Assembly (NCBI GenBank): GCA_017979445.1
Contig: CM030708.1
Span: 34,476,721-34,540,720 of the forward strand
DNA length: 64,000 bases
Reading direction: 5' to 3'
DNA from: Akebia trifoliata
Taxonomy: Eukaryota; Streptophyta; Magnoliopsida; Ranunculales; Lardizabalaceae
Shown here: positions 34,175 through 46,187 of the stretch, piece by piece
Position numbering within the stretch: the first letter of the stretch is position 1
Layout: every line of letters starts with the position of its first letter
Notes under the pieces: model-generated
Told to the model about the DNA's origin: nothing
The model's database searches: none
What the model saw: the letters and a program-made list of their open reading frames with translations, nothing else
Made by a program: the position numbers and the translations under genes

Positions 34175-36393
34175 TATATATATATATATTTTTTTTTTTT
34201 CATCGATGAATTTTATTTTTAAATGTGGGTGCTCAAAAAAACATTTTCTTATCTTTTCAGTATGAATATTTTCATGAAATCAAGATGTCTGTGTTGTTGG
34301 ATTGTCAATGTGATAATCAATGTGGGCCCAATGATTCTTTTTAAGATTTAAAATCTAAAAAAATAAATATGTGGACAATAGAGAAATTTTCTCTCTTTTT
34401 CTTTAAATAAGTTATGTGCTTCCACACGAGCTTATGTCAAGTCTATCCATAAAAAATTTGTCATATTAGCAGTACTCTTTTGTTTAGTGCTCATATCATC
34501 TCTATTGTGTGACACATGCAATTTAACGATGATAGTTTTGTAAATTTGAAGATACTCTCAATACAAGCGAACTAACGTGAATGGTCGATCTTGAATCCTG
34601 TGAGCAAATTTTTTTTCTTCTTCTATATTATAGTTATGGAGTGTTGGATATTAAGGGAAAGATGAAAGTAACCTAGAAAATTCATATAGGAGAAGAAAAA
34701 CGCAGTATTACATGATACAAGTAGCACATGTAAAGCCCTAATAAATAAAAGAGTTGTGGTACACTGACCTCAAGATTAAGCCTCACATTACACTTTTATG
34801 ATGTGGAAGTATTAGAATCCATCGATTTTTTTATTTTTTATTTTTGTAAAGAAGGGTATCCTGGCCAACTTGCATGCAACAACTATTCCCTCCTCCTCGA
34901 ACAAGGCTTACTGAACAAGACTTTTAACCCTATGGATCGTTGCCACTAATATTAACAATCAATGGGATTCGAACTTCAAACCACATAGGGAGCCAACCTC
35001 TTGACCCCTAAGTCTTACCACTCAACCACTCATCTAGTGGTTACATAGATTCTTTTTACTAGTATTTGGATGAAAAGTATTTATGGTTCCTACCTACTTT
35101 CACACCAGGAAAGTGCGATGTGAGGTACAATCGTGAGGTCACTTCAAAATTATTCTAAATAAAAAGATGAGTTTGTAAAATCACAAAATAAAGTGAAGTG
35201 AGAAACCAACATACATACTTATAAAGGCTAATAGGGATTTGTAGTTTAAAAAAAGAAAAAAAAGGAGATATTAGTTGGTTAACTTTTATTTGTCGTTTTT
35301 TTTCTTTCAAAATTGTTAGAATTTTGTCCTTGATAACTTGTGGCACCATATCATGTTTTTAAACGCCACAAATTGATGTTGTTAGTACTACTCCAAGGTT
35401 TATTGAGTGATAAATTATCGTCATCATTTTGAATTTTTTGACGTGGATTCACACTCAAAGGTTTGTTGGGTAATGAACTTTATAAAATAAGATTCTTTTA
35501 GAATTGTTAGAACTCTGAAGGAGTTTTTGTAATAAAAATGCAACATTTGGATCTACCGGATAAATCTCTCTAAAAGAAAAGTGACAAATCGGTAGAGATG
35601 TGAGGGACAAAAGAATAGCTGTTGGTGGCTTCATTTGTATTATTTGTGGTGGAGAAAAGTATTAGAAAGATAGGGAATTCTTTTGTTCACAATTTTTCAT
35701 TAAAACTACCATTCCCGATCCTGTACTTCCATGGAGTTTGGTAACTACTTAACTCTCTTATCTCCTTTGAACCACATGGTGTTTTCTTTCCATATTAAAT
35801 ATATATATTATTTAGCTAAATTGTTGTTTTTAATAATTAGGGAAAAGATTTCTTTTTTGTCTTTTTAAATAATAAATAATAAGTAAATAAAATTGAATCC
35901 AATGGATAAAAATCAAGGTGGTTGGGTATTTAGGTCTACCAAACAATGGGCTAAAACCAAATACAAGGAGAGTTGGAGTAGGGATAGTTAATCAACTCCC
36001 TGAAGTACGTGATCGAAAAAAATAAAGGAAACTGAAACCAATCTCTCTCTTTCGTAAAAAACAAAACAGAAGGTACTACAAACAGGTCTGAAAAAGCCAA
36101 AGAGTGGGGATCCAGAACGGTGTCCCGTTTCTATGCTTAAGTAGGTGTTTACGTGGCATTTTCTTATTCGATTTTAAAACTCGTTGGGGCTGCTAACCAA
36201 GCCGTGGGAATCTCTACCTTTTAAGTGTTTTAATTAAAATTTAAAAAAAAACCCTTACGTCTTTCCCTTCCCTTTCTGTATCCGAAGTCCAAACCCCAAA
36301 ACCCTCATTTCTATTTGATCTCCGATCATAAAAAAAATTAGGGTTCTCTCTCTCTCTCTCTCTTCTACTTGCACTCTTTGTCTATATCTTATT
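34175..36393. other. Spacer; possible SINE remnant on the minus strand
   Basis: No gene is seen. At about 34846-35040 the minus strand has TGAGTGGTTGAGTGG (box A-like) followed about 40 bases on by GAAGTTCGAATCCC (box B-like), as in tRNA-derived SINEs. Around 36290-36390 is a CT-rich, leader-like sequence (TTAGGGTTCTCTCTCTC) interrupted by the solo LTR. Confidence 0.5.
34846..35040 (-). mobile_element. Possible tRNA-derived SINE
   Basis: Minus-strand box A-like TGAGTGGTTGAGTGG and box B-like AGTTCGAATCCC are spaced as in a tRNA-related RNA polymerase III promoter. The structure could not be folded into a functional tRNA, and no target duplication was fixed. Confidence 0.45.
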
Positions 36394-36886
36394 TGTGGGG
36401 GGAAATTCTTGAGCACGGACACGTGGCTCGATCAGGGGCCAAGATTAATGATTAGAGGTCGTGGCTCGGTTTATCAATCCCGACGAATGCATGTATTCGA
36501 AGATCGGAACTGTGCCATCAGCTCGTAGGTCGGTCTGACGGGTCTGACAGATGAGCCTGCAATAGACAGCCAGTTCTAACCACCCACGTCATGTCAGACC
36601 AAATCTGACTTTCTCAGAAGCGATAGGGCAGTTGCAACAACTCCTGCAGCTGACATGTCAGGGAGTAGGCTAACTACCCCAAGTCACCTCAAGGGGTGGC
36701 ACAGAAAACGAACAAGTCGAACACCTATATAAGGAAGAGGATTATGAGTAAAAGAGGTTCGAATTCTTCTTCTCTAAGCACATTACACTGATCAATTTGG
36801 CTAACTTGATCGTCGGAGTGGGCTGTTTTGCAGGTCCCCCCGAGCTTAAAGAGAAGGAAAGTGTAGTGCCATTTCGTGCATCTACA
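36394..36886 (+). mobile_element. Solo LTR of an LTR retrotransposon, 493 bp
   Basis: Begins TGTGGGGGGAAATTC and ends CGTGCATCTACA, so it has the TG...CA termini of an LTR. It is flanked by an exact 5-bp duplication TTATT (36389-36393 and 36887-36891). A TATA box (CCTATATAAGG) lies at about 36724-36734. The body is GC-richer than its surroundings, with CGGACACGTGGCTCG and CGTCGGAGTGGGC motifs common in plant Gypsy-type LTRs. No internal retroviral-type coding region adjoins it, so it is a solo LTR left by recombination. The superfamily is inferred. Confidence 0.85.
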
Positions 36887-36891
36887 TTATT

Positions 36892-37411
36892 CTTATTCAT
36901 CTTCAATGCTGTTGAGGGCTCAAGATCAAATTAGAGGTGAGGGAAGAGACGAGGGTTTTGTGGTTTGGATAGAGAAACAAAGGGGAAGGAAAGAGTAGGG
37001 TTTTTTTTTTTTTTTTTTTAATTATAATTAAAATAGTCCGACTAGCCTTACTAATTAGTAAGGATTTCACCCTTAATGAAGGTCTTTGAGCTGACCTCGT
37101 AGCATCCTAATACATGATCCAATGTTCCAAAGTTGTAGATAATAAAATTCTATGAAATTTGATTAAAAAATATTCTAAAAAAAAGTTATTTTTTTAATTC
37201 TAAGTTTGGAAGTAAGGTGGAAGTTCCGTATCCATTTTCAAAACCTTTGATCAAGTCAAAATAACTTCTTCTTTTTTTTTGGAATTATTTTATCTGATTT
37301 TTTTCTATGAATTTCCAGGGCTGTACTGATGGATTGCTGATATTGTAATCTATTTAGCAAAACAACCCTTAGTAAAATCTTACTATGTTAGTAAAGAAAG
37401 TATTTTGCTAA
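36892..37411. other. Spacer right of the solo LTR
   Basis: Continues the purine-rich leader-like sequence interrupted by the LTR (AGGTGAGGGAAGAGACGAGG), then a T run (about 37001-37019) and AT-rich DNA. It may be a remnant of a lost gene's 5' end; no frame supports a protein. Confidence 0.4.
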
Positions 37412-37420
37412 TTAAAATAA

Positions 37421-37832
37421 GGGGACGGTTCAATGGCCATATGAGAAAACATATGAAAAAACTTTTGTTTTCAAAATAAGAGTTAGAGGTTTTGGATTGA
37501 GCTGATTTTTTGCAAGGATGGTCACTATGATGAAAAGATCATCCTTACAAAAAATCAGCTCAATCAGAAACTTCTAAATCCATCAAAAATGATTTACAAA
37601 TTAGTGATAAAATTGATAAAAAATCGACGGTCCACATTCTAAATCACTTTTAATGGGGTTAGAAGTTTTAGATTGGGCTGATTTTTTTTTTTTTTTTTTG
37701 GATGATCTTCCCATCATAGAGATTATCCTCACAAAAATCAGCTCAATCCAAAATTTCTAACCCATATTTTAAAATTTTATTAAAAATGAAAGTTTTTACA
37801 TATGTTTTCTCATATGCCCTTGAACCTGACCC
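37421..37832. mobile_element. Foldback Mutator-like MITE, copy 3 of 3
   Basis: A 412-bp element with an exact 9-bp duplication TTAAAATAA (37412-37420 and 37833-37841). CATATGAGAAAACATATG at the left matches the complement of CATATGTTTTCTCATATG at the right exactly. The ends are GGGGACGGTTCAA and TTGAACCTGACCC. The interior has the family foldback (GGATTGAGCTGATTTTTTG / AAAAAATCAGCTCAATC) twice, separated by GATTTACAAATTAGTG and the GACGGTCCAC spacer. A T run (about 37681-37700) is an expansion in the second hairpin arm. Confidence 0.9.
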
Positions 37833-37867
37833 TTAAAATAATTAGTGGTCTAAAATGATAAATAAGA

Positions 37868-38198
37868 AAGAGAACTTCTATTGCCACGCCAACTTTTGCT
37901 AACACCACCCTAATTGTATGTGACTTCTTCGGATTTTTACCACCACGTGCACAACTTATGTCCCAAGTTCTTGTTTCCGTTACTTTTAATTTATATTTAT
38001 AGATTCTAAAAGTGAAATTCACGAATTCATAGATTATAAAAATGAAATGCATATTTTAAAATTAAAATGAATTGTGTACCAAACTCAAAATTTCTTCATA
38101 TTCAACACACAAAATGGAAATTCAGCTTTACTTTGATTTTACTAATGAATTGGGGTGGTGTTGGCAAAAGTTCATGCAGCAATAGAATCTCTCTAAAT
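37868..38198. mobile_element. MITE, 'CCAACTTTTACT' family, longest copy
   Basis: GAGAACTTCTATTGCCACGC then CAACTTTTGCTAACACCACC at the left pair imperfectly with GGTGGTGTTGGCAAAAGTT and CAGCAATAGAATCTCTCT at the right. Possible AAATAA-type flanks were seen but not a clean duplication. Limits are approximate. Confidence 0.65.
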
Positions 38199-39000
38199 AA
38201 ATTATTATGGGCTTTTCAATTTCAAGCCTTAACCAATCACCATAAAAGAAACATATTGAAAGCTGAGCATTTCTTAGAGTGCAGAGTTGAACAACTTGAC
38301 AAACTTTGTTTTCTCCTCAATAAGGTGCAATAATGCTTCATATCGTTCTAATTTAGGTTTCTATGTGATTATATACACCCCCAAAAACTAAATCTACAAA
38401 GTGTGCTTAGGTTTATAAGATTCTCCGAGAAATCTTTCCAAAGAATTTTTTTTTTTTTTTAAATGGTACAAAGATAATAAATTTATTGAGAAAAGGCTTC
38501 CCGGTGTTTGATTTAAAATAAAAAAATGTCAAAAGAGTCGACTGTTGTTTAGAAGGTGGAGGTGGAGTCTTCTAGAGAAAATAAATTAGTATTTTCTAGT
38601 CCTGAACTTGATACAGTGAATGATTTTCCATCATGTATGGGAATTTACATTTTTTGTGGAAAAATAGTATTAAAATGAAAAAATTTCATGACCTTCTGAG
38701 TGAAAATGGAAAATGATTTGAAAGACTTTGCAACAAGTCACAAACGAAACTGTATAATCTGAAACAGAAATAAAAACTTACCAAGTTAAAGAAAAATAAA
38801 ATGTGAACCGATTTCTTCTAGTCTGGTATTTCATGATAGAGAAACATGTAATCAGTATAATCTTTCTTCATTCAATATAGTTCAACAATTGTTTTCGATG
38901 GGGTTTACTAAAACTATAAATATATATTTTTTATCCCAAAAATACCTTTAAGGGAACAACCGATTAATAAACAAATAACAAACACACAATAACCGGCACA
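38199..39000. other. Spacer downstream of importin alpha
   Basis: AT-rich; no gene. The importin alpha transcript probably ends at or above the right edge of this stretch. Confidence 0.45.
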
Positions 39001-39452
39001 CACGACACCAAAGAAAGCTCTCCTCTTTCTTACTTCTTCCTTCCTAGCTATACACTAGGCAAACTACACCGGGCTACTGAGGCGAGACCTGAAAAACCGA
39101 CTCTGCAGTAACTATTAGAACTATCGACTCTAAAAATGCATAAAAAGAACCTGGACTTGATGCTGCGGTCTTGGCCCCACTTTTGCTACAACTAGGACCA
39201 CCCTCCTCTTCTCCCAAAGCATTCTGCCAGTAGAGAGCACGCATAACATGAAACATATATACTCAATGCCTCCTCCTTTGAACCCCCCACCAATATGACA
39301 ACATTTTATTCAACCACTGTAGGACCCCACGCAACCAATAGGACCCAAAGCTTCAGCACCCAACGACAAGACACGACACAACGCCCTGACCAACTTGATA
39401 TGTATCCCGTCACACCCAACCTGGAAGAGAGCTTGCACCATCAACTGAAAGC
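39001..39452 (-). other. Probable 3' UTR exon of importin alpha
   Basis: On the minus strand a spliced 3' UTR exon is predicted to start at 39452 after an acceptor TTGCAATTGCAG. The matching donor, GTAAGC, begins at 39951, only two bases after the stop codon TGA (39954-39956). The exon is GC-richer than the spacer and contains a 60-codon open stretch (39074-39256) unlike any known domain. Several AATAAA-like signals occur. The exact poly-A site is unknown. Confidence 0.55.
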
Positions 39453-39953
39453 CTGCAATTGCAAAAGACAGGTATCGTTATCCAAAGTTACATCATAACA
39501 TTTAACTAAAATTCATGTATAAAACAAATTTGACTCAAATCATCTTCTCTGCCTATGTTACATATAGCATGGGCGCAGCCATGCAGGAACCTGAGACTCG
39601 AACCATAGGGAACTTGAACCCGAAAGAAAAGGTGACCCACACCCAATCAAGGAATCACTATTGCATTATTTTTAACTAATGTCAAGTGCCTCTTCTATTA
39701 GTAAAATTTTATATCCAACAAAAAAGAACCAATGTAATTATTGCCCATAAAATTGTCAATCTTGACTAGTCAGGCTCCCAGTCATTCATCTGATTCAGAC
39801 TACTGAAACCTGTTTCCAATGACAAAATTTATGAAAATATGAAAGTTGTGAAACAGGCGGACAAGTCAAGTCAACATTTGCAGGGCTTTCCAGTGCGTCA
39901 CACTTGACACCAAGCATAAAAGTAAGGTAATAGATGCACCAAAGGGCTTACCA

Positions 39954-42900
39954 TCAGCCGAAGTTGAATCCACCAGAAGGAACTTGAGGCTCATTGCCAC
40001 CAAAGCGAAAACCTGTTTGGGCAGCATCACCAGGGGGCATTGACTCGTCGTCTTCCTCCAACCAATACGTCTCAAGAATCTTCACTGCCTTCTCATAAAT
40101 TTCAGTGTTATCGTGACTCTGTAGATTTTCAATCTTCTCCAACCCCTCAGCATCATCAATCAATTGTGCATAGAGATTCACATCACTGATCCCCGAGGTC
40201 TTCTCAACTTCCCCAACCTTCAAAATGTTCTCAAGCCCTTCTAAACATACTGTAACAATTCTCGGATCAGGGCAACCAAGGAGATCACACAATGGCTTGA
40301 TACAACCCTGGCTCACCAGGTACCTATCATCCACAAAAAGAATCAACCATATTAGCGCAAGATCCAATAGCAAATTTTCAAGAAGTAAAAAAGAAGATAG
40401 CTGAGAAGGCAACATACTTAATTTGCTCATGGGTACCACCGGATGTAGCATTTGAGATTGCCCATGCAGCCTCTTTCTTGATGTCGAACTCAGCAGTTTG
40501 AAGCAAATGGACTAGAGGGCCGATGATACCAGATGCAATAACAGCCTATAAAATCTCAAATTTTACATGCATTTCAGAGTCATTCATTATAACGGATCAA
40601 CAATAGAAAAGTTTTAGAAAATTAAGAATAAAGACAGTGCAGCTATAAATTCCTCAGAGCCCATTTCATTGTATGCAAAGTCCCTGATAGGCAAGAGATG
40701 CAACTAATTTGAAGCCATGACTAAAGAATGTGGGTGTTGAGACCCCCAATCACAAACGTATTAAGTATAGAGAAATAGCTACTCCATACACAATAGGAAA
40801 ATTGTTTCACACCTGTATCTGATCCTTGTTCCCAGCGGTAATATTTGAGATGGTCCAGCAAGCCTCCTTCTTGATGCTCTTCTTGTGATTGTGTGTCAAC
40901 AGATTCAGAAGGCAAGGAAGAGCTTGATGGTCGATAATGTACTGGAGAAAGGGAAAATGACACATCAAACCCATTAGCCAAGAGAACATAACATAGAAAA
41001 AAAGTGAAAACAGTGCATTGAATGCCGGCAGGATTTCCCTAGACCTTTAGCCTACTTCATCAAATTCACAAGCAGCCAACATGAACAAAAGACCATGTAA
41101 CTCAATTTTCTCTACAGTAACAAGCATATTAGTAACAGAAAACTATATATATTTTGATCCGGATAAGAAGCAAGTAAGTAAGCCAATCAATCTAAAGCCT
41201 TCATCCCGAACCACTGGTATCGGTATCAATGGTCCATCTCCAGCTGACTAAAAGATGCTTGGCCCTTCGAGGCTCGAAAGCAGAACTATGAGTCCTTTCG
41301 GTGCCACCAACCCAGCCAGTGGAAGTGAACCTTCCGACAATGTATAACTTTATTTCTGAAAAGAGAAGAATGTACAGAGGCAGTCGAGATGACCGATCTA
41401 AGAGCAAAGAAAAAGCTACCTGGAGCACACAGACTACCACCTAAAAAGAAATTCTTCAAAAATTACACCTTTAAACATTTCCAACCAAAAAATAATTTTT
41501 TACATTTTAACACGTTTTTTAAGTTTTAAACACGTGTCCATATGTATAAATATAAAATGTTCAAAAGATATGTCGGTGGTTGGCTTTTTAGCATCAGAAC
41601 AAGTATAATTATGAGTACAAATCTGTTATAAGGCATAGGTATTCAAGACTGTTTTTAATGTTTATAACTAAAAAAAATATTGAACGCTTTACATAAATGT
41701 ATAATGTCTATATGTATATAATCCTTTTTATATTTTATAGTTCTTTTCCTCTTTTTCTCGTTTCTTTCCCTTTATCCCGTTTTTCTGAAATTTCCCTATG
41801 CCGTTTGAACCCATATCGAATTTGGTGACCACACATTCAGCCTATGGCACCAATGTGAGGATGAAAGAAATGGATCAAAGTGAAGAATAAGAGAATAAAA
41901 AAGACAAAAGAAACTTCGGGTCTTCCAAAGGGAGAGTTAATGTGCTCCGAAAAAAGTCACACCATCATCATCAAAGTCTTAAGTAAATCATTTCCCATCA
42001 AGCCAAATAGCCCACAGTTGTATTGCATTCAACAGCACATACAAGTAAGTCAACCAAAAGGGTTCTCCTGATTGAAGATGTGAACATACATAAATGATTT
42101 CTTGTACGAGCGAGCAAGTATACAAATATCTTTTTAATAGATGGATTCACAACAACTGGTTTTAAATCATGTTCCGTCTATAGGTAATGTATTGGTAACT
42201 ACAAAACAGAGGTTGTTATTGTATGGGGTCTAAACCATGTGGGAGTTTCTTTACAAATCATACAAACACAAGGAAGATGAAAACAAAAGACTGTCAAGGT
42301 GTCTTTGAAATATTCAATACCTGAGTCTGGACATCGTCTCCCGTAACAATATTTCCAACCGTTCGAAGGGCAGGTATCAGCACCGAAGGAGAAGGATGAC
42401 TGACAAAACATAGCAAAGGACTTAAGTCTTTCAGTTTCTGAATCCATATAACATATCAAAAAAGGGGAGCAAAATCCAAGACTGAAGCGGCACAATAAGC
42501 AAATCAAACTACATCCAGCACTCACAGCAAGAGCTCAACAAGCCGAGGGCAGACACCCGCTTCAATAACAGCTTGGATTTTGTCATTTGTACCGTCAGAT
42601 AAGTAAGAAAGTGCCCAGCATGCATCTGTCAGGACTTCCTCATCATTTGAATGAATCAGACGCTCAAGAGCTGGAAGTGCAGGCTTTGTCTGACCAAGGA
42701 ATTCAAGAAAACATTGTGAGCAACAAACCACGACAACAAATCAAACCATGTAACTTAAAAAACCAAAAAACAAACCTGCTCAAAAGGAGGTTGTGGCTTG
42801 CCTCTGCAGAAATTTGATAGAGTCCACGTGGCATTTCTCAGCATAGAAAGTTTGGCATGTTCATTCAACTGTGCAAGCAATGGAAGCAAAGCCCCATGGC

Positions 42901-44025
42901 TAAGGACAAGATCTCGGCATCTTGGGGAATCGCCAGCAACATTTCCAAGTGCCCAAACAGCCTAAAGTTTTTTTTAAAAAAAGGAATCTATAAATATTGT
43001 TGCAAATATCAATAAAATAAAAACGACTCATTTAACTGTTATGTACCTGTTCACGAACATCATCACTGGGAGAACCGAGAAGTTTTACAAAGATTGGGAC
43101 GGCGCCGTGATCAATTACAACCTTGGTGTTATCTGATGTTCCAGAAGCAATGTTTGTGAGAGCCCAAGCTGCCTCAAACTATTCAAATCCAAACAATGGT
43201 AATTAAATACAAATTAAGATAAATAATTAAAAAAATTATTCAAAACATGTTCAGAATTCTAAATGGTATCTCGCCAAACCTGAAGCTGCGGAAAATCCTC
43301 TCTCATAAGAAACTCAACAAAGCGGGGAACGACCCCAGATTGAATAACTTCCTCAATTGGAGGGCTGCGTTCTGAGGAAAGAATTTTACACAGAAAAGTT
43401 ACAAACTTTATCAATTATAACAAAGATGAGATCAGGGAATGAATCAGCAAGAAACCCTAAACGTCCAAATCCATACCTATAGATAGTAGTTTCCTGAACT
43501 GTGTAGTAGCTTCAAGCTGCAAATTTCGATCGTCCGACCAAACCCCAGCAACCATAGAAGGAAGACTTTCTAACTGAATTTGAACAAAAATGAGAGACGA
43601 ATTCAAAATCGAGCACTGAAATCTGCTCTTTAACTGAACCAATTATAAATCTGAAACAAAACCCTATTATTTCAAACATAACTAATCAAACAGATCAACG
43701 CTGGACTAGATCAGAAGTAAACCCTAGAAATTTTGATCAAAAGATCGGGCAGACCTTTAAATCAATCCGATCAAAATCTTTACTTTAAAAGTACTCGATC
43801 AGAATACAGAAATACCTTTTTCTCGACAGCTGAAGCCTGAATCGAGGAAGGGAACTGCTGAGATTGCATGCCCTCTCTTCTCTTCTTCTGTAGGCTTTCT
43901 TCTCTTTTGCTCTTTCGAATCTCAACCATGTTATCTTCTCTTCTTCTCCGACCTTCTTCGGCATCTACGGCTACCTTGTATCGGTTACGACGAACTTCCG
44001 TTCTTGCGTTCGGTCTGAGCGACAT
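39954..44025 (-). CDS. Importin subunit alpha (karyopherin alpha)
   Basis: Ten coding exons (minus): 43816-44025, 43477-43573, 43280-43371, 43047-43178, 42776-42961, 42526-42689, 42321-42399, 40813-40941, 40418-40545, 39954-40323. All join in frame with GT-AG borders to give 528 residues, the family length. It is the cytosolic/nuclear-pore adaptor that binds classical NLS cargo and importin beta. Residues 1-60 are the IBB domain, rich in Arg/Lys ([20 protein letters not shown]). Armadillo repeats follow, with the NLS-contacting W-xxx-N pairs visible: [54 protein letters not shown] and [11 protein letters not shown]. The C terminus has the acidic EEDDE tract and ends GGFNFG. Intron 7 is long (1.38 kb). 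A TATA box and 5'UTR intron lie upstream, and a 3'UTR intron starts two bases after the stop. No defect is seen. Confidence 0.95.
41190..41450. other. Unexplained GC-richer block in importin alpha intron 7
   Basis: This 260-base stretch is much GC-richer than the rest of the intron and keeps an open minus-strand frame of 79 codons (41201-41440). It contains no splice-supported domain of importin alpha, whose coding sequence joins across it without gap. I cannot identify it. It could be an inserted sequence or organellar fragment. Confidence 0.4.
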
Positions 44026-44250
44026 GGCTTCTCGATCTAAGAAACCCTAAAACTCTGTAAAAAAAAAAATCCAAATCAGATCAGAAAATAAGGGATTCAC
44101 ACACAATAATCCATAAACCATAAACCCTAAGAGAGAGAGAGAGACAATACCTGTTAGAGAAAGAAGTGACCTTGATTTCGATGGACTGATGGCGGAAGCA
44201 GAGGGGCTTGGATTGTTTTAGGGGTTGAAACTGTGAGGTCCTTATATAGA
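44026..44250 (-). promoter_or_regulatory. Importin alpha promoter, TATA box and 5'UTR intron
   Basis: On the minus strand CTATATAAGG (44241-44250) is a good TATA box, placing the start of transcription near 44210-44220. A leader exon ends CTAACAG|GTATTG near 44153 and the intron, with a CT run after the donor, ends in a T-rich tract and ACAG about 30 bases before the ATG at 44025. Confidence 0.7.
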
Positions 44251-46187
44251 GTTTTTAACAGAGAAATTAAACTAAACCGGACCTCGATTGATGAATATTT
44301 ACAATAAATGCCACTCATTTTGAAACCTATCGAGAATTAAATAATATACCGTGAAAGTGGATAGAAACCGTAGATTCCTGTTAAATGTATCTCGATGAAA
44401 AGAATCTATGGTTCCCATACACTTTCACGTCAAGAAGTGCGATACGAGGTTCCCGGCTAAGTTCACTTCAGCATTATTCTTAAATAATAAACCGAAAGAC
44501 GACTCATTTAGACAGTAGCAGACCAGATGTACGATTGATCTAATTATACACGTGGTACACGATTAGTGAAGTGGGCCCAGTCACAACGTAATAACTTTTC
44601 CTGGACGGAGTATTTGAAGGGAGTAGGTGTACGATTGATGCATTTATCCAGAATAAAAAATTTCCTAAGAAAATGATTTTCCTTAACGCAAGACAATTTT
44701 CTACCACCAACCTCTCCAGAAAATGATTTTCTGATTTGTACGGAGAACTCTTTAATGTTATACTTGGATGTATTCCATCCCAAAGTTAAAATCCAACTCT
44801 ATTGACCACATGATATTGTAACTAGTGCAAATCTTGAGTCCGAACAAGTTATATTCAAAATAAACAGTAAAATAAGTTAGAAAGAATTTATCGATTTGAT
44901 CGAATAATGAAGACACAGGGAAGTTATTGTTTTTAAAATCAATTTTACTCATTATGATGATATCCACATTGCAATCTATCTCAAATATTTGATTTTCAAG
45001 ATTCAATAATCACAAATTTGATAATCAAGCACTTGAAAATAATTGACTATCTCAGATATTTGATTTTTAAATTCAATAAGAGAGAAAATTTTTATTAATT
45101 GAATACAAGTCTTATTTCTATTCGATATAGAACTAAAAATTAAAATAATTATCTTTACAACTCTCAAAAGAAAGTAAATAAAATAATCTTCAAACTTTTC
45201 AACTATCACAAAAATGGTGTTAATTTTTAACTTAAGATTCAATCAATTAAAGAAAGTTCAACACCACTATCACTCAAGAGTAAAAGGTCTTAAGTTCAGA
45301 TCATGTTCTCCACAAAACTCAATAAATAAATTATGAATCCTACAACGCATGACCTACGTTCAATTCCAATTGAACCTACCTTTCACCTCTATTGATTGAC
45401 CACTAATCCTAATCTGTCTAGTAACAAATATAAAAAAAAAAATTAAAAACTATTTTCCTAGTAAACAATTGTGCTATATTTGCTCTCAAAATCGGAAGCA
45501 TCTCTAATCATTATATTTTCTTCTCCATCAAATTGTCTTTTTCTTTGCAACATACTTGATGAGTATGAGTGTTTCACAGACGGGTCTTTTAAAGATCTCA
45601 TAACTCGGTGACTAGGATAAAAAATTTAGGACGAGAAGGAAGAGTCTCTGTGTTGTAAAAGCGACTCTAACGTAGGACCTATCTCGGATGGTGGAGTGTA
45701 AAATGGGTGTCTCTAACACAAGACCCATCCCACTGCAGGTTTTGGGTATTGATATTTCCAATACCAACAATAGGTACTCCTCTCAAGCTACTATTTTTCT
45801 AGGGAAATATTTCAGACAGTTAGTTGAAAATATTATAATTTTAGACTGATTTAAATCTGAGTTGAATTAAAAGAATAGTAAGATATTTATGAATAGTAAT
45901 TTTTTGGATAGCATAGTTGGAGTGCAAAGTTCATAGATATCCAAATTTACTACCCATAAGTACTTGATGACTCATACAGATATGGATAAGGGTATCTCCA
46001 ATGTAGTTGCTCTAAGTGTTTCTCTAATCGACTGTTTGAGGAAGCATCATTGCCATTTTATTTTATTTATCATTTGGATCATTCAAAGTTTATGAAAAGA
46101 TGATGTAAAACTCAAATGTATGAAAAATTTTAAATATATAATTATAAAATAAATCAAACAAACAGGGCACTAACAACATTTTTTCAA
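44251..46187. other. Intergenic spacer, no gene seen
   Basis: AT-rich. At about 44345-44480 is a relative of the MITE at 46188-46317 (GTGGATAGAAACCGTAGATTC, ACGAGGTTCCCGG, CACTTCAGCATTATTC). Minus-strand frames at 44544-45242 are AT-biased and show no family. Confidence 0.5.

Noticed and set aside
34846..35040. Functional tRNA gene
   Set aside because: Box A- and box B-like motifs exist but no cloverleaf with matching acceptor arm can be drawn; better explained as a SINE.
43868..44050. Plus-strand 60-codon frame over importin exon 1
   Set aside because: Antisense shadow of the Arg-rich IBB-domain exon.
44544..45242. Three successive minus-strand frames
   Set aside because: AT-rich, Ile/Asn/Phe-biased, no family signature and no plausible joins between them.
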